Origin: Coriobacteriaceae bacterium AM100-PB1-1D-6A
Lineage (GTDB): Bacteria > Actinomycetota > Coriobacteriia > Coriobacteriales > Coriobacteriaceae
Length of the DNA: 64,000 bases
Direction of reading: 5' to 3'
Assembly (NCBI GenBank): GCA_027660625.1
Contig: JAQDNC010000001.1
Coordinates: 368,020-432,019, forward strand
The position numbers and the translations under genes are program-made. The notes beneath the pieces were generated by a model. It worked only from the letters and a program-made list of their open reading frames with translations, did not search any database and was not told the DNA's origin. Positions 1 to 7,971 of the stretch are shown in pieces (the stretch's first letter is position 1; the number at the start of each line of letters is the position of its first letter).

Positions 1-1038
1 GGTACTGTCTCTACTCTTGAGTTGGGACGAGACTTCTTTTGCGATTCGTCTCGGGAGCTTGGTGCTCCCGAGGTGAGAACGGCCGAAGAAGCCGCGTTGC
101 TTCGACGAGCCTGGGGGCAAAGCGATCGCATGGCCGAACATGAGCTATTCTCCAGCGTTGCTCCCGTGAGAGAGCTCGATATGACTTTGGACCGCTCTCT
201 TTTTCAAAAGAAGGCTGAACCGGGTAGCGGGCTCATGCCGCTCATCGAGGGGCGCATGGTCTCGCCCTACCGTTGTGGGTGCAAGCAATACGTTTCTGGA
301 GAAGGCAGGTCGGCCAAGTGGAAGGTCGTCCCTCCCGGAAGCAGCAGGATTAAGCCTCAGTTTTATGTCTCTAAAGACGATACGAGTTCGTCTCTACGCG
401 AGAGGACAAGTAAAGCTCGCGTCGGGTATTGCGACATAGCCGGACAAACCAACGAACGCGCAATGCAGGCTGCTCTTATTCCAGCTGAATGCGTCTGCGG
501 GAACAAGGTGCCGACACTTCTCTTTAACGACATGGATGTTGCTTTCCTCTGGCTAGGGATAGCCAACTCTTTTGTTTTTGATTGGCTGGTCAGACGATAC
601 ATCACTACGACCATAAACTTCTTCATCTTAGAGAACCTTCCGTTTCCACGCATTGACCTGAAGGACACTACGGGCTCTCAGATTGTTGACGCCGTTAGAG
701 AGCTGATCGAGCTAAAAGACGGCGATGCCGGGTGGAGCAATGAAGAGAACTGGCAGTGCGCGTGCCTGCGAGGCGAGATAGATGCTCTTGTTTTGCGCGC
801 ATACGGACTTGGTCCCAGCGACTTCGAACTCATCGTTAATGATTTCCCCCTTGTCGATCGAGTTAACGCTGCTTTCTCTCGAGGTCATAGACCTACCTTT
901 GATTTGATCAGACACTACTTAAGCGGCGAATGCGAATACTTGGAACGCGCACGAGAGGCGTGGGCACATGGGGCTCTGCCCTATGTGCCCAACGAGCATT
1001 TGCGTCAGTTGACAAGGGCGGAAGGTAAGGAGGTTTGA
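1..1038 (+). CDS. Eco57I/PglX-type N6-adenine DNA methyltransferase, C-terminal part (5' end outside window)
   Basis: The frame is open through base 1, so only the last 345 or so residues are seen. The visible part resembles the target-recognition half of large Eco57I/PglX-like methyltransferases. It has a segment reading roughly DIAGQTNERAMQAALIP, then GNKVPTLLF, then a hydrophobic stretch ending in NLPFPR. That arrangement is typical downstream of the catalytic NPPY domain, which lies outside the window. The family methylates adenine in DNA to mark self or acts as a type IIG enzyme. The next gene starts 2 bases after the stop, followed by McrB- and McrC-like genes, so this is probably the protective arm of a restriction operon. 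A TTG at 22 could be read as a start, but the open upstream frame argues for a partial gene. Confidence 0.7.
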   Translation, partial: GTVSTLELGRDFFCDSSRELGAPEVRTAEEAALLRRAWGQSDRMAEHELFSSVAPVRELDMTLDRSLFQKKAEPGSGLMPLIEGRMVSPYRCGCKQYVSGEGRSAKWKVVPPGSSRIKPQFYVSKDDTSSSLRERTSKARVGYCDIAGQTNERAMQAALIPAECVCGNKVPTLLFNDMDVAFLWLGIANSFVFDWLVRRYITTTINFFILENLPFPRIDLKDTTGSQIVDAVRELIELKDGDAGWSNEENWQCACLRGEIDALVLRAYGLGPSDFELIVNDFPLVDRVNAAFSRGHRPTFDLIRHYLSGECEYLERAREAWAHGALPYVPNEHLRQLTRAEGKEV

Positions 1039-1039
1039 T

Positions 1040-1561
1040 GTGAGCGTCGTTGAGGTCTTGTGCCACGAGATGCGCCCTGCGGATATATTGAAGATTAAAG
1101 CAGAGTCCAACAACGCGAATACGGGTGGTGGCGCACGTGACCTGCGCTTCAGATTGGAGTTTGCCCCTTGCCTCGACAGGTTCTTTCCTGTCGAGATAGT
1201 TCACGAGAGGAATACCCCCTACAAAATCGCTGAGTTCGAGCACCTCGGAGCAGACAAGACGCGCACCGTAGAAACCGTTCGTTACGCGTTTAAGCCGACA
1301 AACTCTAGGCCAACAGAAGTTAGGATTGCCCAAATCAATAAGCTTAACTTCTTTCTTGACCTTCCTGATATTGCCGAGGGTGATGGCATGCTGTTCATGG
1401 CTTTCATCCGTAAGTCTAGTGGGCTCTCGCAAGCTCAGTACTTGACTGAGAAGCAGATCAGCCATCCTAGAAGCAATAAGATTATCGCTGCGGCAATGTA
1501 TGAGGCGATAGAAGAGAAGCACGGAAACGATGCCGTTGTGTTTTCAGTTGACTTGGTGTGA
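1040..1561 (+). CDS. Uncharacterised 173-aa protein of the McrBC-like restriction operon
   Basis: GTG start, chosen because an AAGGAGG-like site lies about 7 bases upstream and the previous gene ends at 1038. I do not recognise the family. Visible features are a glycine turn followed by RDLRFR near residues 30-40, a charged central part, and a C-terminus rich in AAAMYEAIEEKHG. There is no signal peptide or membrane segment. Its fixed place between a DNA methyltransferase and a McrB-like ATPase suggests a restriction subunit or DNA-recognition partner. The three-gene BsuMI restriction unit of Bacillus (ydiR, ydiS, ydjA) offers a loose parallel, in which two subunits are McrB- and McrC-like and the third is something else. 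That comparison is from memory and is an inference. Confidence 0.75.
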   Translation: MSVVEVLCHEMRPADILKIKAESNNANTGGGARDLRFRLEFAPCLDRFFPVEIVHERNTPYKIAEFEHLGADKTRTVETVRYAFKPTNSRPTEVRIAQINKLNFFLDLPDIAEGDGMLFMAFIRKSSGLSQAQYLTEKQISHPRSNKIIAAAMYEAIEEKHGNDAVVFSVDLV

Positions 1562-1570
1562 GGTGAGAGA

Positions 1571-2674
1571 ATGCAAGAACAGCTCATGATGGAAGCCAAA
1601 AGGGTTTTGAGGATGCTTGCCGATGACAAGAATGTTCTCTTGACGGGGGCGCCTGCGACCGGCAAGACTACTCTGCTTAATATGGCCGAACATCTCTTCC
1701 TTGAGAGAGGAGAGACCACCGTAGACCCCTATGGAGCTGCCGCTTTTCCCATTGCGAGCGCCTCTGACGAGGGTGCTTTCCCCGGCGGAGGGTGTAGCAA
1801 CCGCAAGGTATTTAGGACGACATTTCATCAAGGGACTCGGTACAGGGATTTTGTTCGCGGCATCGTCCCCGTCCCAGACGCGAGCACGGTCAAGTTTGAG
1901 GTCTCCAAAGGATTGCTTTGGCAGGCATCAGAGTTTGCAAAGCAGTCTGACTCTGCTGCGCTTCTCATCATTGATGAGATCAATCGTGGCCCAGCCGTCA
2001 GCATTTTCGGGGATATGATTTCAGCTTTCGAGGCCGACAAGCGCTTAGACGACGATGGTGGGATCATCGCTGGGAAGACCGTCACCGTTCAGATACTCAA
2101 CGACAAGGCCGAGCTTGAGGACTATCAACTCCCAAGCAGGCTATATATCCTTGCCGCCATGAATCAGGCCGATTCTTCCGTGGAACCCATGGACGCTGCG
2201 TTTATGCGTAGATGGAAGAGGGTCAAGATCTGTCCGAACATCGCCGGACTTTGCCTTTACTTTGGGATTGATGATCCGGGAGGCGATTTCCCAGATGAAC
2301 CTGCGAGTGCGGCGGACGTTTACGGACTCGCCGCTCATGCCCTCACCGTCATCAACTATAAAATTCGGTTAGGTCGAGGAGAGGATTACCAGCTTGGGCA
2401 GGGCGTGTTCATGAAGCTTCCCTCAAGCGAGCTGCCTAGAGACGTCGCGGGCGCTCTTCGCTATATTGCCGAGTGCTGGCCTGTTGTGGACGCCCACATC
2501 GAAGAGGTTTTCTTCAACGACAAGGAGGCCATAGCCGAAGTCCTCAATGCGGGTGCGGAGTCTTTCTTCGGGCTTAAGAGCTCCACCTTTGCGGGAAGGC
2601 AAGTCATCACAATCGAAAAAGCCGACATTGATGAGAGCAATGTGTACACAATGATGCTCTCGCTTGTGAGGTAA
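1571..2674 (+). CDS. McrB-like AAA+ ATPase of a restriction system
   Basis: 367 aa with a good ribosome site (GAGGTGAGAG) just before the ATG. Walker A is GAPATGKT at residues 26-33. Walker B is DEINR at 135-139, the form characteristic of McrB-type AAA+ NTPases. A sensor region AAMNQAD near 195-201 continues into MRRW at 212-215. McrB proteins assemble into rings that translocate DNA and activate a McrC nuclease. The usual N-terminal DNA-recognition domain is absent, so specificity would have to come from the neighbours. It lies 9 bases after the 173-aa gene and 3 bases before the McrC-like gene, so the genes are almost certainly co-transcribed. Confidence 0.88.
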   Translation: MQEQLMMEAKRVLRMLADDKNVLLTGAPATGKTTLLNMAEHLFLERGETTVDPYGAAAFPIASASDEGAFPGGGCSNRKVFRTTFHQGTRYRDFVRGIVPVPDASTVKFEVSKGLLWQASEFAKQSDSAALLIIDEINRGPAVSIFGDMISAFEADKRLDDDGGIIAGKTVTVQILNDKAELEDYQLPSRLYILAAMNQADSSVEPMDAAFMRRWKRVKICPNIAGLCLYFGIDDPGGDFPDEPASAADVYGLAAHALTVINYKIRLGRGEDYQLGQGVFMKLPSSELPRDVAGALRYIAECWPVVDAHIEEVFFNDKEAIAEVLNAGAESFFGLKSSTFAGRQVITIEKADIDESNVYTMMLSLVR

Positions 2675-2677
2675 GCC

Positions 2678-3943
2678 TTGGCCCGAATTGTTCTGATAGA
2701 GGACAAGCCCTACAAGGAGCCGATACCCAGTTTAGCCATTCGGCTGGGCATTGAACCCTATGATCTGATGAGCTGCCTCTCGGCTGCAGATGCCTATCTC
2801 TGCAAACGTCTATCTCTTAATGGCTCGCTTCATATCGAGCGTAACAGGTTCTCGTTTGAGCGGGTTGCCGGGATATTTCCGGTCTGCGATCAACTTGAGA
2901 TAGAGGTCGTTCCCAAGTTCATGGACGGGAACGAGGCTTGGCGCGCTGACTTTTTGCTTCTCCTTGCCAGGACGAAGTGGGGGCTTTTGGCTGAGCGACA
3001 GATGATAAGCACGACGCGAAGCAAGGACAGGGGCATTAGCGATGCGCTCGCCATGGTATTTCTCTCGATGTTCGACTCTGTTTCCCATGTGCCCATACGC
3101 ACCTATCGCCGCAAGCAGATACGGCAGTTTGAAATTGAGGGCGACCTCTTTGAGGAAAGCGTTGTCCTTCCGGAAAGGGATGGATTTCTGCAGGACGTTA
3201 CGGAGTTCACAAGGCAAAACATCTACGACGCCGTAATTGTTGAAGTGACAAGGCTGCTCATTAATAGCGTGACGGACTTTGATTTGAAGTCCAGGTTGAT
3301 TAGAGTAGCCACTCAACTTGGTGGGCAATCGAGGCTCGACGCCGCCCCGCCACGGAGTGTGCCCTCACGATTCAGGGGCTGGCAAGATCTGTATAGCCTC
3401 TGCATTGATATCCTCGATGGCTATGGCATTGACTACATAAGCCAAGGTGAAATGCTTAGTCCGGGCTTTGTCGTACGCACCTCGGATGCTTGGGAAGAAT
3501 TCCTGCGGCAAGCTTTGGTCGCCGGCCTTAAAGATTGCCGTGTCGCCTTCCAAGAGAAGCATCCATTTGCTCGGAGGGATGCAGCGGTCATGAAGGTCAG
3601 GCCGGACTATATCCTGCGGACACCCGATGGCCATGCTTTGTTGGTCGACGCAAAGTACAAATCTCATGACGCGAGTGTCGGCACGATTTCAAACTCAGAT
3701 GTCTACGAAGGCCGAGCGTTCATGGAAGCGACTGGGATTCAAAGGCTCGTTCTCTTATATCCGTATGGAAGCCCTGTTGGCGGCGGGCATTTTGCCGAAT
3801 TCCAGCATGTTAGGGATGATGGCTGGGATATTTATGGGGTCAGGGTGCATCCGGGACTCATTGCCTCGGGCGGCTTGAGCGTCTTTGGAGAAGAGATCGG
3901 GCAGTTCATGCGGGGTTATTTGAAAGACTCTGTTGCACAGTAG
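2678..3943 (+). CDS. McrC-like PD-(D/E)XK nuclease subunit
   Basis: 421 aa. It starts with TTG at 2678 behind a GAGG site, 3 bases after the McrB-like gene. The N-terminal half resembles the McrC/LlaJI family (long region before the nuclease fold that contacts McrB). The C-terminal half carries a PD-(D/E)XK signature: RPDY with D310, then LLVDAKYK with D324 and K326. The family is expected to cut DNA when stimulated by its AAA+ partner. With the upstream methyltransferase and 173-aa gene it forms a plausible modification-dependent or methylation-protected restriction unit. It is the last gene of the operon; an A/T-rich gap with tandem operator repeats follows. Confidence 0.85.
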   Translation: MARIVLIEDKPYKEPIPSLAIRLGIEPYDLMSCLSAADAYLCKRLSLNGSLHIERNRFSFERVAGIFPVCDQLEIEVVPKFMDGNEAWRADFLLLLARTKWGLLAERQMISTTRSKDRGISDALAMVFLSMFDSVSHVPIRTYRRKQIRQFEIEGDLFEESVVLPERDGFLQDVTEFTRQNIYDAVIVEVTRLLINSVTDFDLKSRLIRVATQLGGQSRLDAAPPRSVPSRFRGWQDLYSLCIDILDGYGIDYISQGEMLSPGFVVRTSDAWEEFLRQALVAGLKDCRVAFQEKHPFARRDAAVMKVRPDYILRTPDGHALLVDAKYKSHDASVGTISNSDVYEGRAFMEATGIQRLVLLYPYGSPVGGGHFAEFQHVRDDGWDIYGVRVHPGLIASGGLSVFGEEIGQFMRGYLKDSVAQ

Positions 3944-3994
3944 CCGCTTCAGATACAAGGCCCCCCATTGCTATAGCTTGAAGTACAACTCAAA

Positions 3995-4032
3995 ATTGAC
4001 CTCATAAATCAATATTGACCTGAGAGATCAAT
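3995..4032 (+). promoter_or_regulatory. Tandem operator-like repeats upstream of higBA-like genes
   Basis: Two 19-base units stand head to tail: ATTGACCTCATAAATCAAT at 3995-4013 and ATTGACCTGAGAGATCAAT at 4014-4032. Each has inverted ends ATTGA/TCAAT, as expected for a dimeric HTH repressor. They end about 30 bases before the toxin start. Autorepression by the HigA-like antitoxin is the natural reading, by analogy with other higBA loci. Confidence 0.55.
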
Positions 4033-4062
4033 TGCAATATCCTTCTACCAAAGGAGGTGGCG

Positions 4063-4377
4063 ATGGATATCGAGTATGCGAGCAAGTCGCTTGAGAAGAG
4101 TCTGAAGGACCAGAGGTCGATAACGAGGAACTACGGCAAGATCGCCAAGAACCTCATTCATCGTCTTTCTGACCTGCGGGTCGCGAATGACCTTTCGGAG
4201 ATTACCCATCTGCCGCCGCCGCGCAGGCACAAGCTGTCCGGCAACTTCGAGGGCTGTTGGGGAATCGACCTCAGCAAGAACATGAGGCTGGTCGTCCGCC
4301 CTGTCGGAGAGTTCGATCCGGATGACCTCACGACGATCACGAGCGTCTGTATCGTGGATATACAGGACTACCACTGA
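4063..4377 (+). CDS. higB: HigB/RelE-type toxin
   Basis: 104 aa. The start was placed at ATG 4063 because AAAGGAGG at 4050-4056 is ideally spaced for it; a GTG at 4057 is inside the ribosome site. The fold signature is that of the RelE/HigB ribosome-dependent mRNA interferases. There is a basic N-terminal helix pair, the RRHKLSG-F-GCWGIDL stretch, and the MRLVVRP strand followed by VCIVDIQDYH at the C-terminus. Toxin-first order with the antitoxin gene 22 bases downstream is the usual higBA arrangement. The tandem palindromes at 3995-4032 probably control it. Confidence 0.8.
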   Translation: MDIEYASKSLEKSLKDQRSITRNYGKIAKNLIHRLSDLRVANDLSEITHLPPPRRHKLSGNFEGCWGIDLSKNMRLVVRPVGEFDPDDLTTITSVCIVDIQDYH

Positions 4378-4399
4378 GCTAGGAGAGGAGAAGATAGCA

Positions 4400-5464
4400 A
4401 TGAGTGATTTCATTGTCGCGCCCGGCGAGATTATCAAGGAGTACCTTGACGCGCGCGGCCTGACCCAAAAGGAAGTTTCGAAGCGCACCGGCGTGAGCGA
4501 GCGCCATCTCTCCCAGCTTCTGAACGGGAAGACCAGGCTTACCGAGGACATGGCCCTGAAGCTCGAGAAGGTCATGCCCGACGTTCCTGCGAGCTTTTGG
4601 CTCAACTACGAGGTCAAGTATCAGGAGTACCTTGCTCGCGAGCGCGAGGAGGCGCATTTGGAGGAACTTGACCTCAAGGAGATTGCCAAGAGGTTCCACT
4701 TCAAGGAAGCTTTTGGGCGTGCGAGTGGTATGTCCCTCGTTGAGCAGGCTACCGCGATGCTTAAGATTCTTGGCATCACAGACTTTGAGCGCTACGGGAA
4801 CGCCGTCCCTGACGGTATTGAATTCATGCAGGATGGCGGCGATTCTGAGGCGGTTGTGGTGTGGCTCGGGCTCTGCAAGGAAGAGATTGAGGAACAGAAC
4901 GATACCAAAAACGCCCCGGTGTACTCCAAGGATGCTTTCGTTGATGCACTTTCCTATCTGAAGGATGTGGCTTCAAACACGGATTTTATGGCATCGCTGA
5001 AGAGCTGCCGCATGCTGCTCAACTCAGTTGGCGTTTACTTGGTGTACAGGCCGGCTATCGCCAACGCAAAGGTTCGCGGCGCTCTCACATACTATCTCGG
5101 GCGTCCGACAATCTACATCAGCGGACGCTACAAGACTCACGGTGATGCTTGGTTTGCAATTGCGCATGAGATTGGCCACCTCCTCGATGGATTGGGCCAG
5201 AGGGGCGCAGAGATCTCCATTGACGACCCAAAGCTCAAGAGCTCTGACGAGGACGATGAACGTGCCAATGCGTATGCGAGGAAGTTCTTTGTAGACGAGG
5301 ATGACTACCGGGCGTTTGCGGCTGCGGGCGATTTTTCCAGCGCCGCCGTGAAGGGCTTTGCGGCCTCTCAGGGGACGCCTCCGGGCATCGTCGTTGCCTT
5401 CCTGCAGCATGACGGCTTTGTGCCGTTTGCTGAACTGAACGACTTGAAGGATCGCTTCAACTAG
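4400..5464 (+). CDS. higA: HigA-type antitoxin with ImmA/IrrE-like metallopeptidase domain
   Basis: 354 aa, much longer than a minimal HigA (about 100 aa). ATG 4400 follows AGGAGAGGAG. Residues 1-75 form a Cro/C1-type helix-turn-helix typical of HigA (TQKEVSKRTGVSERHLSQLLNG). The C-terminal half contains HEIGH at 256-260, the zinc-binding HExxH motif of ImmA/IrrE peptidases, with YARKFFVDED as the usual follow-up. Such fusions are known among HigA/XRE regulators in which the protease domain may cleave a repressor or partner. The role here is inferred. The gene probably autoregulates through the operator at 3995-4032 and neutralises the toxin at 4063-4377. Confidence 0.85.
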   Translation: MSDFIVAPGEIIKEYLDARGLTQKEVSKRTGVSERHLSQLLNGKTRLTEDMALKLEKVMPDVPASFWLNYEVKYQEYLAREREEAHLEELDLKEIAKRFHFKEAFGRASGMSLVEQATAMLKILGITDFERYGNAVPDGIEFMQDGGDSEAVVVWLGLCKEEIEEQNDTKNAPVYSKDAFVDALSYLKDVASNTDFMASLKSCRMLLNSVGVYLVYRPAIANAKVRGALTYYLGRPTIYISGRYKTHGDAWFAIAHEIGHLLDGLGQRGAEISIDDPKLKSSDEDDERANAYARKFFVDEDDYRAFAAAGDFSSAAVKGFAASQGTPPGIVVAFLQHDGFVPFAELNDLKDRFN

Positions 5465-5475
5465 GGGGTGGAGCC

Positions 5476-6594
5476 GTGTACGTGATCGACATAAAGAATC
5501 GGCAAAGCGAGTTCGCAGCGATGAAGATTCTTCAGGAAAAAGGCCTGCTGCGTAGCGACATGATCCCCTTGGTAGAGGTCATTCAAGAGAAGTTAACCTA
5601 CGACGATAAGATCGACCCGTTCACCGGCGAAATCGTTCGAGAAGAGAAGATCTGCAAGGGCGGGAGAATTATCCACCGAGCAATAAAGGACATGTCCTCT
5701 CCGCACGATGTTACGCTTGAGAAGGTTGTCCAGCTGTTTCCCAACCGTCCCGTATTGGTCGACTACTTCAGGTGCGACCTTAACAGGTACCGTTATAAGC
5801 CTGATAAGATTCCCCTCGTCATTCAGCTCAATAGAGACCTCGGCCTATACAAGACCAAGGTCCTTGGAATCGCTGCGTACCCAAACTTGATTCCCGTCAT
5901 CACGGTTAAGCGTGACATTGACGCGCTGAAGCCCGGTGAGGTTGTGGCGCTTGCGGGCCAATTAAGGGCGGATAATCCGGCTCAGCAAATTGCGATTCGC
6001 ATCGATGACCTTGGGGGCTATGAAAGTGCGGTCAAACAGGTTCTGCGGGCGGACGATTTCCTTCTGTATGATTTCAACGAACAGCCGATTCGCTCGAAGC
6101 CAATAGAGTGTATGCAGCTTCGGCGTCTCAATCTCCCTGCGCAGCTCATCGCGCTTTGCTCCCCAAGGGCGCGAAGCGCCACTGGCAGAGATTTTCCCAA
6201 TGGGGATTACGCCAACATCATCAATAATGTACACCTTGACACCTTTGCAAACTATGGCTTCCAAGGTGTCGGTGATTATGGTGGACTCCGTGACAAACTT
6301 CCAGAAGGAGGGACCAACAAAGGCCGTGCCCTTGCCGTTCTTTATGATGGTTCCAGGAACGAATTCAAAACCTTCGTGAACGATGACTATGATCGCGGCC
6401 CGAGCGGCTACCAGGATATCATCCCTGATATTCTGGCCGACGCCACGCTCAACCCCAAAGGAAACTGCGTTGCCCTTGGCATTGTTGCAGAGAAATACGC
6501 CCAAGGCACGCAGAGCACCTTCGCCGAGTGGATTAAGTACACGCTTATCCGCTATATACAGCAGCTGTCAGAATCTTCGAGGGTGTTTCAGTAG
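5476..6594 (+). CDS. sce7725 family protein (T4 beta-protein-like)
   Basis: 372 aa with a GTG start 11 bases after the antitoxin gene and a GGGGGTGGAG ribosome site. The sequence fits the sce7725/beta family: an N-terminal IDIKNRQSEF and IPLVEVIQ strand, RPVLVDYFRCDLNRY near residue 100, and repeated strand-like stretches LIPVITV and IAIRIDDLGGY that suggest a TIM-barrel-like fold. The molecular function is unknown. The family is named for its co-occurrence with sce7726. Here the sce7726 gene is the convergent neighbour and the two coding regions overlap by 7 bases at their ends. Presence beside restriction and toxin genes suggests a defence role (inference). Confidence 0.75.
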   Translation: MYVIDIKNRQSEFAAMKILQEKGLLRSDMIPLVEVIQEKLTYDDKIDPFTGEIVREEKICKGGRIIHRAIKDMSSPHDVTLEKVVQLFPNRPVLVDYFRCDLNRYRYKPDKIPLVIQLNRDLGLYKTKVLGIAAYPNLIPVITVKRDIDALKPGEVVALAGQLRADNPAQQIAIRIDDLGGYESAVKQVLRADDFLLYDFNEQPIRSKPIECMQLRRLNLPAQLIALCSPRARSATGRDFPNGDYANIINNVHLDTFANYGFQGVGDYGGLRDKLPEGGTNKGRALAVLYDGSRNEFKTFVNDDYDRGPSGYQDIIPDILADATLNPKGNCVALGIVAEKYAQGTQSTFAEWIKYTLIRYIQQLSESSRVFQ

Positions 6595-7409
6595 ACAATC
6601 CCCGGCTCTAGCCTGTTGCGGTAGAACCATTCGTAGTCGATGCCGAAAACCTGCGGCTTCACTTTGCAGAAGTGCTCCCAGTAGGCGCCATAACGCTGCT
6701 TGAGGTAGGCCTTGAACAGGCGGTTGATTTTGGCTTGGCCGTTCTCGGCGAGGCACTCCTGGACAATGGCGGGTTTTGACATGCCCTTGCCGCTGATGCC
6801 GAAGGTCTCGCAGAGGGCGCGCTTGGGCATGACCATGAGCTGCTTCTCGGAGTCCAAGTCTGTGCTCTTGATGGCCCTGCGCTGCGCCTTGAAATGGTAA
6901 GAGCCGTCCCTTGCGTCTTGCCTGTAGGAGTAAATCCCGCAGGCATCGGGGACATAGCTCGGGAGCTCCTGCCAGCGCTTCTCGGACGTCACGACGTAGA
7001 CGGTCTCGAACACGTCGAAGTAGTCGCTCAGCTGGCCTTCGAGCCGGTCGAACGTGTCGAGGTCGGTCTTGATCTCGTAGGCGGCACTGTGGCCATTGAC
7101 CTTGCACATATCCACGCGGCTGTTGCCGATGGGCAGCTCGAAGATGGAGATGTTTGCCGGGTTTAGCGGGAAGAGCACCTTGTCGATGAAATTAGCCTTG
7201 ATGGTGGCTTCGTTTGGGTAGTAACCCATCACCAAGTTGTTGATGGTCTTCCGTGCGGCGTATTTGGAATCGAGCACGGGGGCGAAGTCGCCGAGAGCGT
7301 CTTGGAGGATGGAGGCGAGCTTGGACTCCGAGAGGACGGTCGAGTACGACTCATAGAGCTGCTTCGCAGTCTCCCTCAGTTCTGTGTCGTCAAGCTGCAT
7401 GGTCTCCAT
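6588..7409 (-). CDS. sce7726 family protein, predicted PD-(D/E)XK nuclease-like
   Basis: 273 aa. The start was set at 7409 because a GGAGGT site precedes it with correct spacing; longer in-frame starts lack one. The N-terminus has the LRETAKQLYESY helix region seen in sce7726 proteins. The core has E91, then RVD with D100, then YEIK with E112 and K114, followed by TDLD and DRL. This is a convincing PD-(D/E)XK-like site (D..E-x-K). The gene is convergent with the sce7725 gene at 5476-6594 and shares 7 bases with it, although the two are usually described side by side. Nuclease activity is predicted only from the motif. Confidence 0.78.
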   Translation of the reverse strand: METMQLDDTELRETAKQLYESYSTVLSESKLASILQDALGDFAPVLDSKYAARKTINNLVMGYYPNEATIKANFIDKVLFPLNPANISIFELPIGNSRVDMCKVNGHSAAYEIKTDLDTFDRLEGQLSDYFDVFETVYVVTSEKRWQELPSYVPDACGIYSYRQDARDGSYHFKAQRRAIKSTDLDSEKQLMVMPKRALCETFGISGKGMSKPAIVQECLAENGQAKINRLFKAYLKQRYGAYWEHFCKVKPQVFGIDYEWFYRNRLEPGIVY

Positions 7410-7540
7410 CTTTACCTCCGATGGGAATCTTACCATGATGACTGAAGAACGCTCCGAGAGTTCGGCGCTCGTAAACCAACGGCTCATATTTGTTCGAGCG
7501 CGGCTGCAATGGAGTTCTGTTGCTCGTCTGACTTTGTGGC

Positions 7541-7583
7541 GCCCGCCTATCTGATCGTATCGAGCAGATAGGCGGGCTTCTTT
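7541..7583 (+). terminator. Strong hairpin terminator
   Basis: Perfect 13-base arms GCCCGCCTATCTG (7541-7553) and CAGATAGGCGGGC (7565-7577) with an 11-base loop, followed by TTCTTTT. It reads as a rho-independent terminator on the + strand. No + strand gene clearly ends just upstream, so it may be left over from sequence lost at the island edge. Confidence 0.7.
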
Positions 7584-7632
7584 TGTGTCTGCCGATAGAG
7601 CGGAAAGGCGGTTCTCGTGAAGGAGGACTCAC

Positions 7633-7704
7633 ATGGCGGGCAGGCGGACGCGACGCAGCAGCAAGCGACGGGCGCGGAAGACCAGGCGGCGCAATGGGAA
7701 GTGA
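7633..7704 (+). CDS. Possible 23-aa arginine-rich micropeptide
   Basis: A short frame with an ideal ribosome site (AAGGAGG at 7620-7626) six bases before the ATG. The product would be 23 residues, 10 Arg and 3 Lys, with blocks RRTRR, KRRARK and TRRR. An alternative frame from GTG 7617 to 7784 (55 aa, Gln/Gly/Ala-rich) overlaps it and is equally open, so coding is unproven. I do not recognise either product. Confidence 0.25.
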   Translation: MAGRRTRRSSKRRARKTRRRNGK

Positions 7705-7971
7705 CGGGCGGCGGCACCGAGGGGGCAACCGCTGGCGATGACTGTCCCCAACGGCTAGTTTGGGCCAACGATTCTTCGGTGTAAAAGACGCACCATGCTT
7801 GGGTGGGGGATTGTTATTCGTTTGTAAAGGACATGCCGCGCTTGCGGTAAGGGTCTATCAAATACCCGTAAGAAACCGCAGTTGGCGCGAGCGCTGCCCG
7901 GTCGGGGCCGTATCTTTCCAAACAGCAAAGCGGGCAGGGTGCCCGCGAGTCGCATGTATGAAAGGAAGATC

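Larger units (their letters stand above)
7410..7971. other. Junction region between defence island and pst operon
   Basis: About 560 bases without a confidently identified gene. It holds the upstream region of the sce7726 gene, a strong hairpin terminator (7541-7583), two overlapping short frames (7617-7784 and 7633-7704), and the leader of pstS. An imperfect hairpin near 7842-7879 (GGGT/ACCC inner stem) lies in the pstS leader. I found no integrase, attachment repeat or convincing PhoB-type box. The change from island-like to GC-extreme codon use happens here, so it may be the right edge of the island. Confidence 0.5.

Noticed and set aside
7705..7971. PhoB/PhoP boxes before pstS
   Set aside because: No pair of correctly spaced direct repeats resembling known Pho boxes could be found; only an imperfect hairpin is visible.
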